In this document: positions 30,826 through 39,218 of the stretch, in pieces
Layout of the letters: every line of letters begins with the position of its first letter
Position numbering within the stretch: position 1 is the stretch's first letter
Assembly (NCBI GenBank): GCA_024742665.1
Contig: JANSYA010000002.1
Coordinates: forward strand, 1-64,000
Direction: 5' to 3'
Origin: a bacterium
GTDB taxonomy: Bacteria; Spirochaetota; Leptospiria; Leptospirales; Leptonemataceae
Length of the DNA stretch: 64,000 bases
Translations under genes and position numbers: made by a program
Notes under the pieces: model-generated
Told to the model about the DNA's origin: nothing
The model's input: only the letters and a program-made list of their open reading frames with translations
Database searches by the model: none

Positions 30826-31752
30826 TCAGTTCGAAAATTCCAGAGCGCAGCCGGCCGGCTGCGAACCGGCGGTGTCAGTAATCAGCGTGGAAAGATTCGA
30901 ACCATCGGAACCGGCGGTCATGATGCGAGAGTTCGTAACGTCGCAAATATACAGGCGATCCGCGACCGAGTCGTAGCCGACACCGGTCGGAATAAAACCG
31001 GAAACAACGGCGGAACGACCGGTCCCGTCGCGATTTGTGCGAAACACCCCGGCCGGACCGATGTCGGTTACGAAGAGCCGATCGTCGGGGGCCAGCTCCG
31101 TGTCGACGATATTGCCATAGGTATTGTCGAGTGACGCATCGCTCGAACCGTCGTCGGGCATGGAACGCAGCAGAGTGCTCCCGGACACGTACCAGAGATT
31201 CGCGACCGGATCGTAGGCCCCGGTTTCAGCGTCGGAGGCGAAGGTACGCACCAGCGTCTGACCGCTCCCGTCGCTGAGATTTACGTAATGCAGTTGGAAC
31301 GAATCGTTAAACCAGTACAGACGATTGCGCGCGCGGTCCAATACCAGGCCCACCGTCGAACTGGCGGTCGCGTCGCTCGTGAACAGGATGTCGTTCGAGC
31401 CGTCCAGATTCGCCCGACGAATTCCCGAATCGCTGTCCTGGGTATAATACAATAAACCGGCCACGCTATCGACGAGCAGGCCGGCCGGACCGTTCGCATA
31501 AACGCCGCCGATCACCTGCAGGTTCGTGCCGTCCACGTTCGCGCGCACGATCGCCTGGGGCGTATTCGCGCGGGCCCAATACACCCGGCTCGCCTGAGAC
31601 GGAGCCAGTGAAGTGTAGAGCAGGAAGCCCACGTCGGGCTTGCAATAGGCGTCAGAATCCGCGCAATCAACAGGCAAACAGCCGGCCCCACTGACACTCA
31701 GAGCCACCAGCAGCACAATTCCTAACAACGCTTTAACAGTACATCGCTGCAT
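30826..31752 (-). CDS. Beta-propeller lipoprotein (YWTD/NHL-like), copy 2
   Basis: The signal peptide ends in the lipobox VSGAGC and the mature start (CLPVDCADSDAYCKP) aligns with copy 1. Propeller repeats include RVYWARANTPQAIVRANVDGT, LLYYTQDSDSGIRRANLDGS and RNRLYWFNDSFQLHYVNLSDGSGQTLV. The overall match to the downstream gene, blade by blade, shows duplication, while the sequences have drifted clearly apart. Both are 308-311 residues. They are 126 bases apart, with a terminator-like hairpin before glnA. Confidence 0.8.
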   Translation of the reverse strand: MQRCTVKALLGIVLLVALSVSGAGCLPVDCADSDAYCKPDVGFLLYTSLAPSQASRVYWARANTPQAIVRANVDGTNLQVIGGVYANGPAGLLVDSVAGLLYYTQDSDSGIRRANLDGSNDILFTSDATASSTVGLVLDRARNRLYWFNDSFQLHYVNLSDGSGQTLVRTFASDAETGAYDPVANLWYVSGSTLLRSMPDDGSSDASLDNTYGNIVDTELAPDDRLFVTDIGPAGVFRTNRDGTGRSAVVSGFIPTGVGYDSVADRLYICDVTNSRIMTAGSDGSNLSTLITDTAGSQPAGCALEFSN

Positions 31753-31800
31753 GAAACGAAAATTTCGACAAGACTGGATCTGTCAATTCCAGAAGCGCAC

Positions 31801-31838
31801 GAAAAAACCCCGGCCGAAACAAAAGCTCAACCGGGGCT
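31801..31838 (-). terminator. Rho-independent terminator after glnA
   Basis: On the minus strand AGCCCCGG and CCGGGGT arms (31831-31838 and 31807-31813) enclose a 17-base loop and are followed by TTTTTTC. It lies about 70 bases after the glnA stop and upstream of the propeller lipoprotein, separating the two. Confidence 0.7.
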
Positions 31839-31906
31839 GCTTGCATCACGGTGAAGAGCCGCCCCGGGGCGACTCTCCATCGGCAATACTTAAGCATCTT
31901 TAGCAA

Positions 31907-33328
31907 TCAGCAATCGTAGTAGAGAACGAACTCGTACGGGTGCGGACGCATGTTCGTGATCTCGACAGACTCATCGCGCTTGTAATCGATATAAGCTTCG
32001 ACCATGTCTTTGCTGAAACCTTTTTCGAGGAACGCGTGGTCGCCGCTCAGAGCGTCCAGAACCTTTTCGAGGCTGGTCGGAACCATCTTCAGGCTCGCTT
32101 TCTGCTCGTCGGTCAGTTCGTACAGATCCGAATCGGCCGGCGGACCCGGGTCGATTTTTTTCTGAACGCCGTCGAGACCGGCCAGCAGCATCGCGGAGAA
32201 CGCGAGATACGCGCACGAAGAAGCGTCCGGCGTGCGGAATTCAATCCGGCGCGCTTTTTCGCTGTTCACTGCGATCGGAATCCGAATCGAAGCGGAACGG
32301 TTCCGTGCGGAGTAAACGAGAGTGATCGGCGCTTCGAAACCGGGCACCAGGCGCTTGTAGCTGTTGGTGGTCGGGTTGGTGAAGGCCAGAACCGCGGGGC
32401 CGTGCTCGATGATGCCGCCGATGTAGTTCATCGCCATCTCGGACATGTTCGCATAACCGGTGCCGGCGAAGAGGTTCTTACCGTCTTTCCACAGCGACTG
32501 GTGCGTGTGCATACCGGTACCGTTATCGTTGTAAACGGGCTTCGGCATAAACGTTACAGAATAGCCGTGCTTGCGCGCGACGTTCTTCAGAACGTACTTG
32601 TACTTGATCATGTTATCAGCCATGGTCAGCGCGTCGGCTACAACCAGGTTGATTTCGCCCTGACCGGCGGCCGCGACTTCATGGTGATGCTTTTCGGTTT
32701 TCACGCCGATCTGCTCCAGAATCGACAGCACTTCGCTGCGCAGGTCTTGATACACATCATTCGGCGGAGTGGGGAAATAACCGCCCTTCGGACGCATCTT
32801 GTGGCCCAGGTTCGGCTGCTCGTCAGCGCCCATGTTCCAGTGCGCGTCGACCGCATCTACATAGTAGAAACCGTGCTGTTGTTCGCTCGCGAAACGCACG
32901 TTGCTGAAAATGAAAAATTCAGCTTCAGGGCCCATATAAGCGGTGTCGGCGATGCCGGTGCTTTCCATGTACTTGATCGTTTTTTTCATGATCGTGCGCG
33001 GGCAGCGATCGTACGCTTCGCCCGTGATCGGATCGAAGGTGTCGGCGAAACAAACGAGGGTTTTGCGCTCGAAGAAAGGATCAATGAACGCGCTCTTGGT
33101 ATCGAGGCGGTTCAACATATCCGACTCTTGAATACCTTTCCAGCCGCGCACAGATGATCCGTCGAAGCCGAGGCCGAATGTGAAGCAATCTTCGTCGATT
33201 TGCTCCAGCGGCATGGTGTAGTGGTGGGTCAGACCGAATTGGTCGGTGAAACGAATGTCGACATACTCGACTTTTTCGGATTTCGCCCAGCTCAAAAGCT
33301 CTTTGGGCTCTTGTGGCAGATTGGACAT
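31907..33328 (-). CDS. glnA: Glutamine synthetase, type I
   Basis: The enzyme joins ammonia to glutamate at the cost of ATP, the entry of nitrogen into metabolism. Family motifs are GFDGSSVRGWKGIQESDMLN near the start, EAEFFIF, TEKHHHEVAAAGQGEINL, KPVYNDNGTGMHTHQSLWKDGKNLF and SYKRLVPGFEAP. A Tyr at about 403 in SDLYELTDEQK sits where the adenylylated Tyr of GS I-beta lies, so control by GlnE is possible though not proven. The 473 length is normal. The ATG follows TAGGAGTCC. A sigma-54-like site lies about 70 bases upstream. Confidence 0.97.
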   Translation of the reverse strand: MSNLPQEPKELLSWAKSEKVEYVDIRFTDQFGLTHHYTMPLEQIDEDCFTFGLGFDGSSVRGWKGIQESDMLNRLDTKSAFIDPFFERKTLVCFADTFDPITGEAYDRCPRTIMKKTIKYMESTGIADTAYMGPEAEFFIFSNVRFASEQQHGFYYVDAVDAHWNMGADEQPNLGHKMRPKGGYFPTPPNDVYQDLRSEVLSILEQIGVKTEKHHHEVAAAGQGEINLVVADALTMADNMIKYKYVLKNVARKHGYSVTFMPKPVYNDNGTGMHTHQSLWKDGKNLFAGTGYANMSEMAMNYIGGIIEHGPAVLAFTNPTTNSYKRLVPGFEAPITLVYSARNRSASIRIPIAVNSEKARRIEFRTPDASSCAYLAFSAMLLAGLDGVQKKIDPGPPADSDLYELTDEQKASLKMVPTSLEKVLDALSGDHAFLEKGFSKDMVEAYIDYKRDESVEITNMRPHPYEFVLYYDC

Positions 33329-33650
33329 AATGTAAGGACTCCTATCGTGGAATGGGTTTGTTCGGAAACTAATTGCAAATTTCGTACCCGCAAAAAGAGC
33401 GCAAAATGGCGGCCTTTCCAGCCGAATTGCCGCAGATTCTCAGACATTCAGCCCCGAAAATACACCTTGTGCCTGAAAAAGCAGCATCCTGTCCAATTAA
33501 AAACTGGCCGGCCGGCGTAATCTCTGCTGAGGTCCCCACTTTATCAGCACCTTATACACGTAAAATAGATCATATACACGGATTTCCACCGGCCGCCGGC
33601 CGCGCCGGCGAAAAATTGAATTTATAGCTGAAAAAACCAGGGGGCTATGA
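33329..33650. other. glnA upstream region, non-coding
   Basis: No gene is seen. It contains the sigma-54-like site, and two copies of TATACACG at 33553-33560 and 33573-33580, exactly 20 bp apart, that is two helical turns. The stretch 33581-33620 is rich in CCGGC runs and ends in an A/T-rich part before the next gene. Confidence 0.4.
33401..33414 (-). promoter_or_regulatory. Candidate sigma-54 promoter of glnA
   Basis: On the minus strand, GG at 33413-33414 and GC at 33401-33402 are ten bases apart (GG-CCGCCATTTT-GC), the -24/-12 spacing, with TTTTGC at the -12 side. It would give a leader of about 60 bases before the ATG. The -24 side lacks the common CAC, so the match is moderate. Confidence 0.35.
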
Positions 33651-33683
33651 ATGATTGCGGCCGGGATTCTACCCGCGCGAACT

Positions 33684-33980
33684 ATGTTACGATTCAAACG
33701 AATCAGCTATTCAGTCCAGGATCAGCCCCATGTGCGGCAGGCGCGGGTGCACTATGAAATCGAAAGATTCTTTGAGACGCGCGTAAGCGAAATGGATCTG
33801 ACCGACCACGAACAGAAGCACCACATCCGCACCGAAACCCATGCTTCGAAAGAATCCGAGGCTTATACTCAGTACCTGGTCTATCGCAATCGCACCATCG
33901 CCGTGGGGGCCTATCGCTTTTCGAAAGGCCCAAAAGAAGACACCGCCGCCGAGCTCATGCTCAGCAGCTATTCGATTTAA
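33684..33980 (+). CDS. Hypothetical protein
   Basis: A 98-residue product, MLRFKRISYSVQDQ..., with mixed charged residues (HHIRTETHASKESEAYTQYLVYRNRT) and no signal peptide or membrane helix. I recognise no family. The ATG at 33684 is preferred over the one at 33651, which lies in an unlikely leader; no clear ribosome-binding site is seen for either. The codon use looks like that of the neighbours. It converges with the dehalogenase gene, 19 bases away. It could be a real small protein or chance. Confidence 0.45.
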   Translation: MLRFKRISYSVQDQPHVRQARVHYEIERFFETRVSEMDLTDHEQKHHIRTETHASKESEAYTQYLVYRNRTIAVGAYRFSKGPKEDTAAELMLSSYSI

Positions 33981-33999
33981 GCGCGGACGCCCGCTTCGC

Positions 34000-34899
34000 T
34001 CAGCCGAAGTCGATCATCGCCTTGACGATTTCGTCGGGCGCATCCTGCTGAAAAAAGTGCGCGGCTTCCGGCAGGAGCACGGTTTTCGAATCTTTCAGCC
34101 GGCCTTCCCAGATTTCGCGAATGGCGCTGGAAAACAGCGGGTCCTGCTCGCCCCAGAAGAGCAGCGTCGGTTTGTCTTCGAGTTTCGCGGCAACCTTTTG
34201 ATCGAGGGCGGCGAGCCAGTCGTGGGACTGCGCGATCTGCCTGGGAAAGACGGCGGTGCCCATGCGCGACTCTTCGCTGTCGGCGAAGGGCGCCAGATAG
34301 GCCGCCTTCAATTCTTTCGCCAGCTCGGGACTGTGGCGCTTGAAGCCGTGGGTCAGCTGTCCCATCGACATATTCACGAAGAGATTCTTCTTCAAAATTT
34401 TTTCGCGCATGGCGTCGCCGCCCATCTTATCCGAGAAGGCTTTCATACCCTGCCCCTCCGGCGTATTCAAGTCAGCGGCCCAGGCCCAGGTGTTGCCGAT
34501 GTACAGTTTGTGAACGCGATCGGCGCGATCCGCGGCCATGTTCAAGCCGATCGGTCCGCCCCAGTCCTGCACAAAGACCGAAAATTTTTCGCCGGCTGGA
34601 ATCAGCTCGTCGACGGCCGCGCCCAGAATGCGCGAATGCTCGTCCGGTAAAAAACCGTACTGATCAAGCGAAGGCTTTTCCGACATACCGAAGCCGGGAT
34701 AGTCGACGGCGATGCAGCGAAAGTGCGCGCGCAGCTCGCGAATCATGGGCGCATACAGCAAACTCCAGCTGGGGTTGCCGTGACAGAAAACGATCGGATG
34801 GCCGGAGCCCTCGTCGATATAGTGCACCCGCATGCCTTCGATGGTCATAAACTTCGACTCGAAAGGATACAGGGCCTCGCTGATTTCAAATGGTCGCAT
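34000..34899 (-). CDS. Haloalkane dehalogenase-like alpha/beta-hydrolase
   Basis: The alpha/beta-hydrolase core has HGNPSWS (Asn42, halide-stabilising position), nucleophile Asp112 followed by Trp113 in FVQDWGG, an acidic residue in FWGEQDPLF and His281 in EAAHFFQQDAP. The Asp nucleophile with the next Trp and Asn42 is the haloalkane dehalogenase arrangement, and the Asp after strand 7 fits subfamilies I/III. The reaction would hydrolyse carbon-halogen bonds, but the natural substrate may be different. It lies directly downstream of a TetR regulator on the same strand with a 27-base gap, and presumably is controlled by it. Confidence 0.8.
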   Translation of the reverse strand: MRPFEISEALYPFESKFMTIEGMRVHYIDEGSGHPIVFCHGNPSWSLLYAPMIRELRAHFRCIAVDYPGFGMSEKPSLDQYGFLPDEHSRILGAAVDELIPAGEKFSVFVQDWGGPIGLNMAADRADRVHKLYIGNTWAWAADLNTPEGQGMKAFSDKMGGDAMREKILKKNLFVNMSMGQLTHGFKRHSPELAKELKAAYLAPFADSEESRMGTAVFPRQIAQSHDWLAALDQKVAAKLEDKPTLLFWGEQDPLFSSAIREIWEGRLKDSKTVLLPEAAHFFQQDAPDEIVKAMIDFG

Positions 34900-34926
34900 A
34901 CAAATCTCCTGATATATTCAATGATT

Positions 34927-35541
34927 TCATTCGCCGGAGCGCGTTTTTCTCGACCCGCTCAAGTGCGGATCGAATAGAGTTCGTAGCAGCAGGCTGCCTT
35001 CGCGCACATTCTTGCGATTTAACGCGCGGCCTTCGGAGTGCAGCGCCGAGATCCAGTAGTCCGCGATCATCCAGAAGCTGCGCATGAGCGCCTCCCGGAC
35101 CTGGCCGTCGAGCGTCTTGAATACTCCCTGCGCTTCCAGCGCCGCGAAAAAAGCTTCCAGACTCCTGGAACGCTCCGCATGATAGGCGATGTGGCGGCGA
35201 TGCAGCTCCGGATCGGCCCGGAGCAAAGCGTTTTGTTCCAGACGAAAAAAGCGATACTCCCAGACGAAAAACTGCAGCAGATACAGGGTGCGCTCCAGGG
35301 CCTCCGACGTCGCGGGCCGTTCCGCGGCTCCCCGCCAGAAAGCCGCCGCGCGTTCTATCATGGCCTGGTGAATCTCGCGCAGAATCGCTTCTTTATTTCG
35401 AAAGTGATAGTACAGATTTCCGGGGCTTACCGCAGCCGCAGCCGCGATATGGTTGGTCGTGACGCTCCGCGTGCCCTGCTCATTAAACAGGCGCCGGGCT
35501 TCGCTCAGAATCCGCCGCCGCGTATCGCCTTTTGCGCTCAC
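34927..35541 (-). CDS. TetR family transcriptional regulator
   Basis: The N-terminal 50 residues are a TetR helix-turn-helix: TRRRILSEARRLFNEQGTRSVTTNHIAAAAAVSPGNLYYHFRNKEAIL. The rest is a helical ligand-binding domain of about 150 residues with many aromatic residues. I chose the GTG at 35541, which gives the usual spacing to the helix-turn-helix; a TTG further upstream is possible. It precedes the dehalogenase gene and probably represses that operon from the palindrome at 35584-35599. The ligand is unknown. Confidence 0.85.
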   Translation of the reverse strand: MSAKGDTRRRILSEARRLFNEQGTRSVTTNHIAAAAAVSPGNLYYHFRNKEAILREIHQAMIERAAAFWRGAAERPATSEALERTLYLLQFFVWEYRFFRLEQNALLRADPELHRRHIAYHAERSRSLEAFFAALEAQGVFKTLDGQVREALMRSFWMIADYWISALHSEGRALNRKNVREGSLLLRTLFDPHLSGSRKTRSGE

Positions 35542-35583
35542 AGCCAGGAGTCTCAAACATCGCTTCCGAACCACAAGCAAAAA

Positions 35584-35599
35584 TAGAGTATTTGCTCTA
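35584..35599. promoter_or_regulatory. Palindrome upstream of tetR-like gene, candidate operator
   Basis: TAGAG (35584-35588) and CTCTA (35595-35599) flank six bases (TATTTG), 43 bases before the GTG of the TetR-like gene and 52 before the ATG of the divergent lipoprotein. The A/T-rich setting and position fit a TetR-type operator that could also affect the lipoprotein. Confidence 0.4.
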
Positions 35600-35650
35600 A
35601 TTATTTTTTTACCCCCCGCTGAACTCGCACTGCCGGCAACCGTCCAACGC

Positions 35651-37384
35651 ATGGATCTAAAAACAATGTATCATTTCAATCACCCGATTCGCGGACTCTG
35701 CGCCGCCCTCAGTCTCGCCTGCTTCGCAGCCTGCGCGCCCCTGGCCGTTTTTCAGCCAGGCTCCCCCGATCGCGAAGGGCCGGAAAAAGCGCGGCCCGTC
35801 GCCGTCGATGCCGGCGCTCCGGCCCGCCTGACCGTCCAGGTTTACAGTCCGGGCGTCGGAGTCCTGGCGAAGGCTCTCGTTACCTCCAGCCGCGACGGGG
35901 CTCCGGGTCCTGCGGGGCGCACTGACGCCGCGGGGCGATTGCAAATAGCAGAGGCGCCTCCGGGCGCGTACGTGATCAAAGTCAAACGCCCGGGCTTCGT
36001 CGAAAATATCCGACCGGTTATTTTACGGGCCGACAGCCGAACGCTGATCGAGATTCCCCTCGCCCGCTACGAAAGCGAAGCGGTCGATCTCAGCAAAAAC
36101 GTCCGCGTCCGGCGATCGAATATCGAAATCGAAATCCCGGCCGGCAGCTTCGTGGACGGCGACGGCCGCGCCGCCGGCAGCGGCGTGGTGCAATTTCGCG
36201 CGTTGGATGTTCTTGGGGAAGACCTGAATCTCATGCCCGGAGATTTTCGCGGCATCGAGCGGAGCGACGACGATCCGAACGACGCCAGCATTACCGAAAT
36301 CGAGAGCTTCGGCGCGGCGAGCGTCACGGTGGTCGACGATTCAGGTCGCAAACTGCAAATCGCCGCCGGCAAATATCTAACCCTGCGCCTGCCGTACCAG
36401 AGCGCGGGCGAGTCGGCGGCGAATGTCGCCGCAAGCGTGCCGGCGGAGATTCCCCTGTGGAGCATGGATGAAGAGCGCGGACTCTGGGTCCGCGAAGGCG
36501 CAGCCCGCACGATTGCACGCGGATCCGGCGCCTGGACGGAAGCGAAACTGCCGCATCTGTCCTGGTGGAATATCGATCAGCCGCTGAAAACGAAGCACTC
36601 AATCTGGGTGCAGTCTTTCGTAAACGAAAGCGGCGAATCGCTCTTTCTGCCGACGATGTCCGGCCGCGGCCTGGACTACAACGGCATATCCAGGCCGTAC
36701 GGGTATTACGGGAAAGGCGAAAGCAGAATCCCCGGAGAGTGCATCGACGTGAAAGCCGATTCGAAAGTCCGGCTGAATTTCACTTTCGCCGACGAGAGCG
36801 GCTTTTACGAAGCGCAGCGAGAAATTCAAAGCGGCGCCGGCGGTTCTTCGTGCCGCACCGACCCCGGGGCGGGCACCGTCATTAAACAGATCGTGCTGAG
36901 GAAACTGCCGACCACCTGCATTCGCGGCAGCCTGAATCTGAAAGGCGCGCAAGGCAGGGAAAGCCTGCGATTAGAACTCAACGCCTTCGGCTATTTAATG
37001 GAAGAAGGAGATACTCTGGTCGAAGATAGCGGGCCCGACCGGTCAAGCAACGGCGGGAACCGACGCGGCGGACTATTGTACGTCGGCGATGCGCCGGTGA
37101 ACGACGATGGCACCGCCGACTTCTGCGTCGATAACGCGCCCGCGAACCGCGACGTCTGGCTATTTGCAATCGGACCGACCGTTCAAAAAAACCTCGAAAG
37201 CTGCGACCGCGAACCGGTCGCGAGCTTTCGCATTCCGATCACCGGTGATAGCGCGGACATAGATGCGGGCGCCGCGAAGGGCCCAGGCCAAAGACCGGCC
37301 ACCTGCGCGCGCCCTGATACATGCTTCGACGCGGGCAAGCTCCGCGGACGCCTTTCGCAAACCCGCTGTGTGCAGGAGCGCTGA
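35651..37384 (+). CDS. Lipoprotein with carboxypeptidase-regulatory-like domain
   Basis: A signal peptide ends with lipobox CFAAC, so the mature protein starts at Cys28 or so. Residues 60-120 resemble a carboxypeptidase regulatory-like fold (LTVQVYSPGVGVLAKALVTSS..., AGRLQIAEAPPGAYVIKVKRPGFVENIRPVIL). The following 180 residues match the type found beside such domains in CILP/FAM171-like proteins (SNIEIEIPAGSFVDGDGRAAGSGVVQFRALD..., PHLSWWNIDQP). The last third is unknown with a few Cys pairs. Starts at ATG 35651 or 35666. It is one base upstream of the ankyrin gene, probably an operon. Confidence 0.65.
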   Translation: MDLKTMYHFNHPIRGLCAALSLACFAACAPLAVFQPGSPDREGPEKARPVAVDAGAPARLTVQVYSPGVGVLAKALVTSSRDGAPGPAGRTDAAGRLQIAEAPPGAYVIKVKRPGFVENIRPVILRADSRTLIEIPLARYESEAVDLSKNVRVRRSNIEIEIPAGSFVDGDGRAAGSGVVQFRALDVLGEDLNLMPGDFRGIERSDDDPNDASITEIESFGAASVTVVDDSGRKLQIAAGKYLTLRLPYQSAGESAANVAASVPAEIPLWSMDEERGLWVREGAARTIARGSGAWTEAKLPHLSWWNIDQPLKTKHSIWVQSFVNESGESLFLPTMSGRGLDYNGISRPYGYYGKGESRIPGECIDVKADSKVRLNFTFADESGFYEAQREIQSGAGGSSCRTDPGAGTVIKQIVLRKLPTTCIRGSLNLKGAQGRESLRLELNAFGYLMEEGDTLVEDSGPDRSSNGGNRRGGLLYVGDAPVNDDGTADFCVDNAPANRDVWLFAIGPTVQKNLESCDREPVASFRIPITGDSADIDAGAAKGPGQRPATCARPDTCFDAGKLRGRLSQTRCVQER

Positions 37385-37385
37385 G

Positions 37386-39218
37386 ATGCGATCCAGACTC
37401 CTTTCACGAAACACTAAGACACAGGCCTGCGCCAGGCTGATTTGCTCGATCTTTCCGATCTTACTCTGTGCCGGAACGCTGAGCATCCCGGGCGAAAACC
37501 TGAGGGCCGCTCCCGATGATCCGGCGCAGCAGGCGCTGCTGCTGGCCGCGCGCAAACACGGGCTGCCGGAAGTCAGGGCGGCCCTCGACGCGGGCGCGCC
37601 GATCGACGCGCGGGACGCAGACGGTCGCACCGCGGCGATGTTCGCCGCCTATCGCAATCAGGCCCGCACATTGGATTTTCTGATCGCGCGCGGCGCGAAA
37701 TTGGATCTGCAGGGACCGCGCGGCTTCACGGCTCTGATGTATGCGGCCTTCCAGGGCAACGCCGGCGTAGTCGCACGACTGCTGACGGCCGGCGCGGACT
37801 ATCGCCTGGAGAACGATCGGGGACGGACCGCGGTGCAAATCGCTCACGAACGAAATCACACCCGGGTTCGCCGCGCCATCAACACCGACTTTCTCGGGGG
37901 CCGGCTGTATGCAGCCATGCTGAAAAAAGACTACGAAGCCATGCGCGCCGCAGTTCGCGACGGGGCGGACGTCAACGTCAACATCGCCGGCGTCCCGGCC
38001 GTGCACGCTGCAGTTCAAAACGGGGATGCGCAGGCGCTGCGCATTCTGCGCATAGCCCGGGCCAACATGCGCGTCCGGGATGCTCGCGGTCGCGACCTGC
38101 TCACAGCTGCGATCGATAGCGACCGAGAGGCGGGCGCTTCCGGGCGCACCGGGCAATCGCCTGATGCGTCCGATGCGTCCGATGCGAACTCGGGCGAAGA
38201 TTCGTTTCACTATCCCCTCGCCCGGGAGCTGGTCCGGGCAGGCTATTCGACCTCGCGTTTTAAGACTGGAGATCGCGACTCGATCGCCGTAATTCTGGAG
38301 GGACCGGAGACGGACGAGACTGTCGATATGCTGCAGCTGCTCCTGAACGCCGGCCTTCGCGTGAACGCCGGCGGATCGACTGAATCCCCGCTGCTGCAGG
38401 CGGCGCAAAACCGCAAATATAGATTCGTCGCACTGCTGCTGGAAAACCAGGAAGTTGCGCGAACTCATCGCAGGAAAGATCCGGGCCTGCTGGAGCTGGG
38501 ACTGAAACGCAGCGACGCACGGCTCGTTCGCGTGACGCTGAACGCCTTTTATCTGAGCGGAGGACAGCGCTCTGCCCTCGTGTGGAAGCCCACGGGCAGA
38601 TCCGGCTACGGATTCGACTCGTGGAAACCGCTGCGCGAAAATTTTATCAACGAACGCTCCACGAAAATCAACGCCGCAACGCCTTTAATCAAAGCGGTGC
38701 AGCTCGAACGCGACGACGTTCTGGATCTGCTCTTAAAACAACCGCCGAAGTTTGCGAATGCGAAGCACGATCGCTTGAATTATTTCGCGGCCCGGGACGC
38801 CAGCGGACAGACGGCCGTCCACATCGCCTGGTTTCGCGGACGCCTGGACATCCTGCGTAAGCTCGTCGCGGCCGGGGCGGACGTAAACCTGCGCAACAGA
38901 TACGGAACAAGCGTGCTGCTGTACGCCGTGCACTCCGGAACAGAAAAACAACGCAAAGAAATTCCGCAGCTGCTCGCGCTCGGGGCGCGGGCGGATCTGC
39001 GCGGAATGCACGGGCGCACGGCGCTGTGGTGGGCCGCGCGATTGGGACAAACGGAGCTGGTAGAGTTATTTATCCGCCGGGGCGCTACTGCCAATCCAGT
39101 CGACGACTACGGCGCAAGCGCGCTGCAAGAGGCGCGCAAAGCGGGCCACGACCAAACGGCGCAGCTGATACTAATACATACTGACCAGAAGTTAAAATTC
39201 GCCCGGAGCGAGCTTTAG
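37386..39218 (+). CDS. Secreted ankyrin-repeat protein
   Basis: The ATG follows the previous stop by one base. A short signal peptide (hydrophobic LICSIFPILLCAGTLSI) is followed by ankyrin repeats: LLAARKHGLPEVRAALDAGAPIDARDADGRTAAMFAAYRNQ, RTLDFLIARGAKLDLQGPRGFTALMYAAFQG, and again from about 525 (AVHIAWFRGRLDILRKLVAAGADVNLRNRYGTSVLLYA). Near residue 255-270 lies a GATGCGTCC-type triplet repeat giving PDASDASDANS. The export signal and lipoprotein neighbour suggest an envelope role. The 3' end overlaps the facing propeller gene by 27 bases. Confidence 0.8.
   Translation: MRSRLLSRNTKTQACARLICSIFPILLCAGTLSIPGENLRAAPDDPAQQALLLAARKHGLPEVRAALDAGAPIDARDADGRTAAMFAAYRNQARTLDFLIARGAKLDLQGPRGFTALMYAAFQGNAGVVARLLTAGADYRLENDRGRTAVQIAHERNHTRVRRAINTDFLGGRLYAAMLKKDYEAMRAAVRDGADVNVNIAGVPAVHAAVQNGDAQALRILRIARANMRVRDARGRDLLTAAIDSDREAGASGRTGQSPDASDASDANSGEDSFHYPLARELVRAGYSTSRFKTGDRDSIAVILEGPETDETVDMLQLLLNAGLRVNAGGSTESPLLQAAQNRKYRFVALLLENQEVARTHRRKDPGLLELGLKRSDARLVRVTLNAFYLSGGQRSALVWKPTGRSGYGFDSWKPLRENFINERSTKINAATPLIKAVQLERDDVLDLLLKQPPKFANAKHDRLNYFAARDASGQTAVHIAWFRGRLDILRKLVAAGADVNLRNRYGTSVLLYAVHSGTEKQRKEIPQLLALGARADLRGMHGRTALWWAARLGQTELVELFIRRGATANPVDDYGASALQEARKAGHDQTAQLILIHTDQKLKFARSEL

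Noticed and set aside
31940..33157. Plus-strand frame of about 405 codons opposite glnA
   Set aside because: Antisense shadow of glutamine synthetase.
35453..35650. Upstream extension of the lipoprotein reading frame
   Set aside because: It overlaps the TetR gene on the other strand; the signal peptide and lipobox start at 35651 or 35666.
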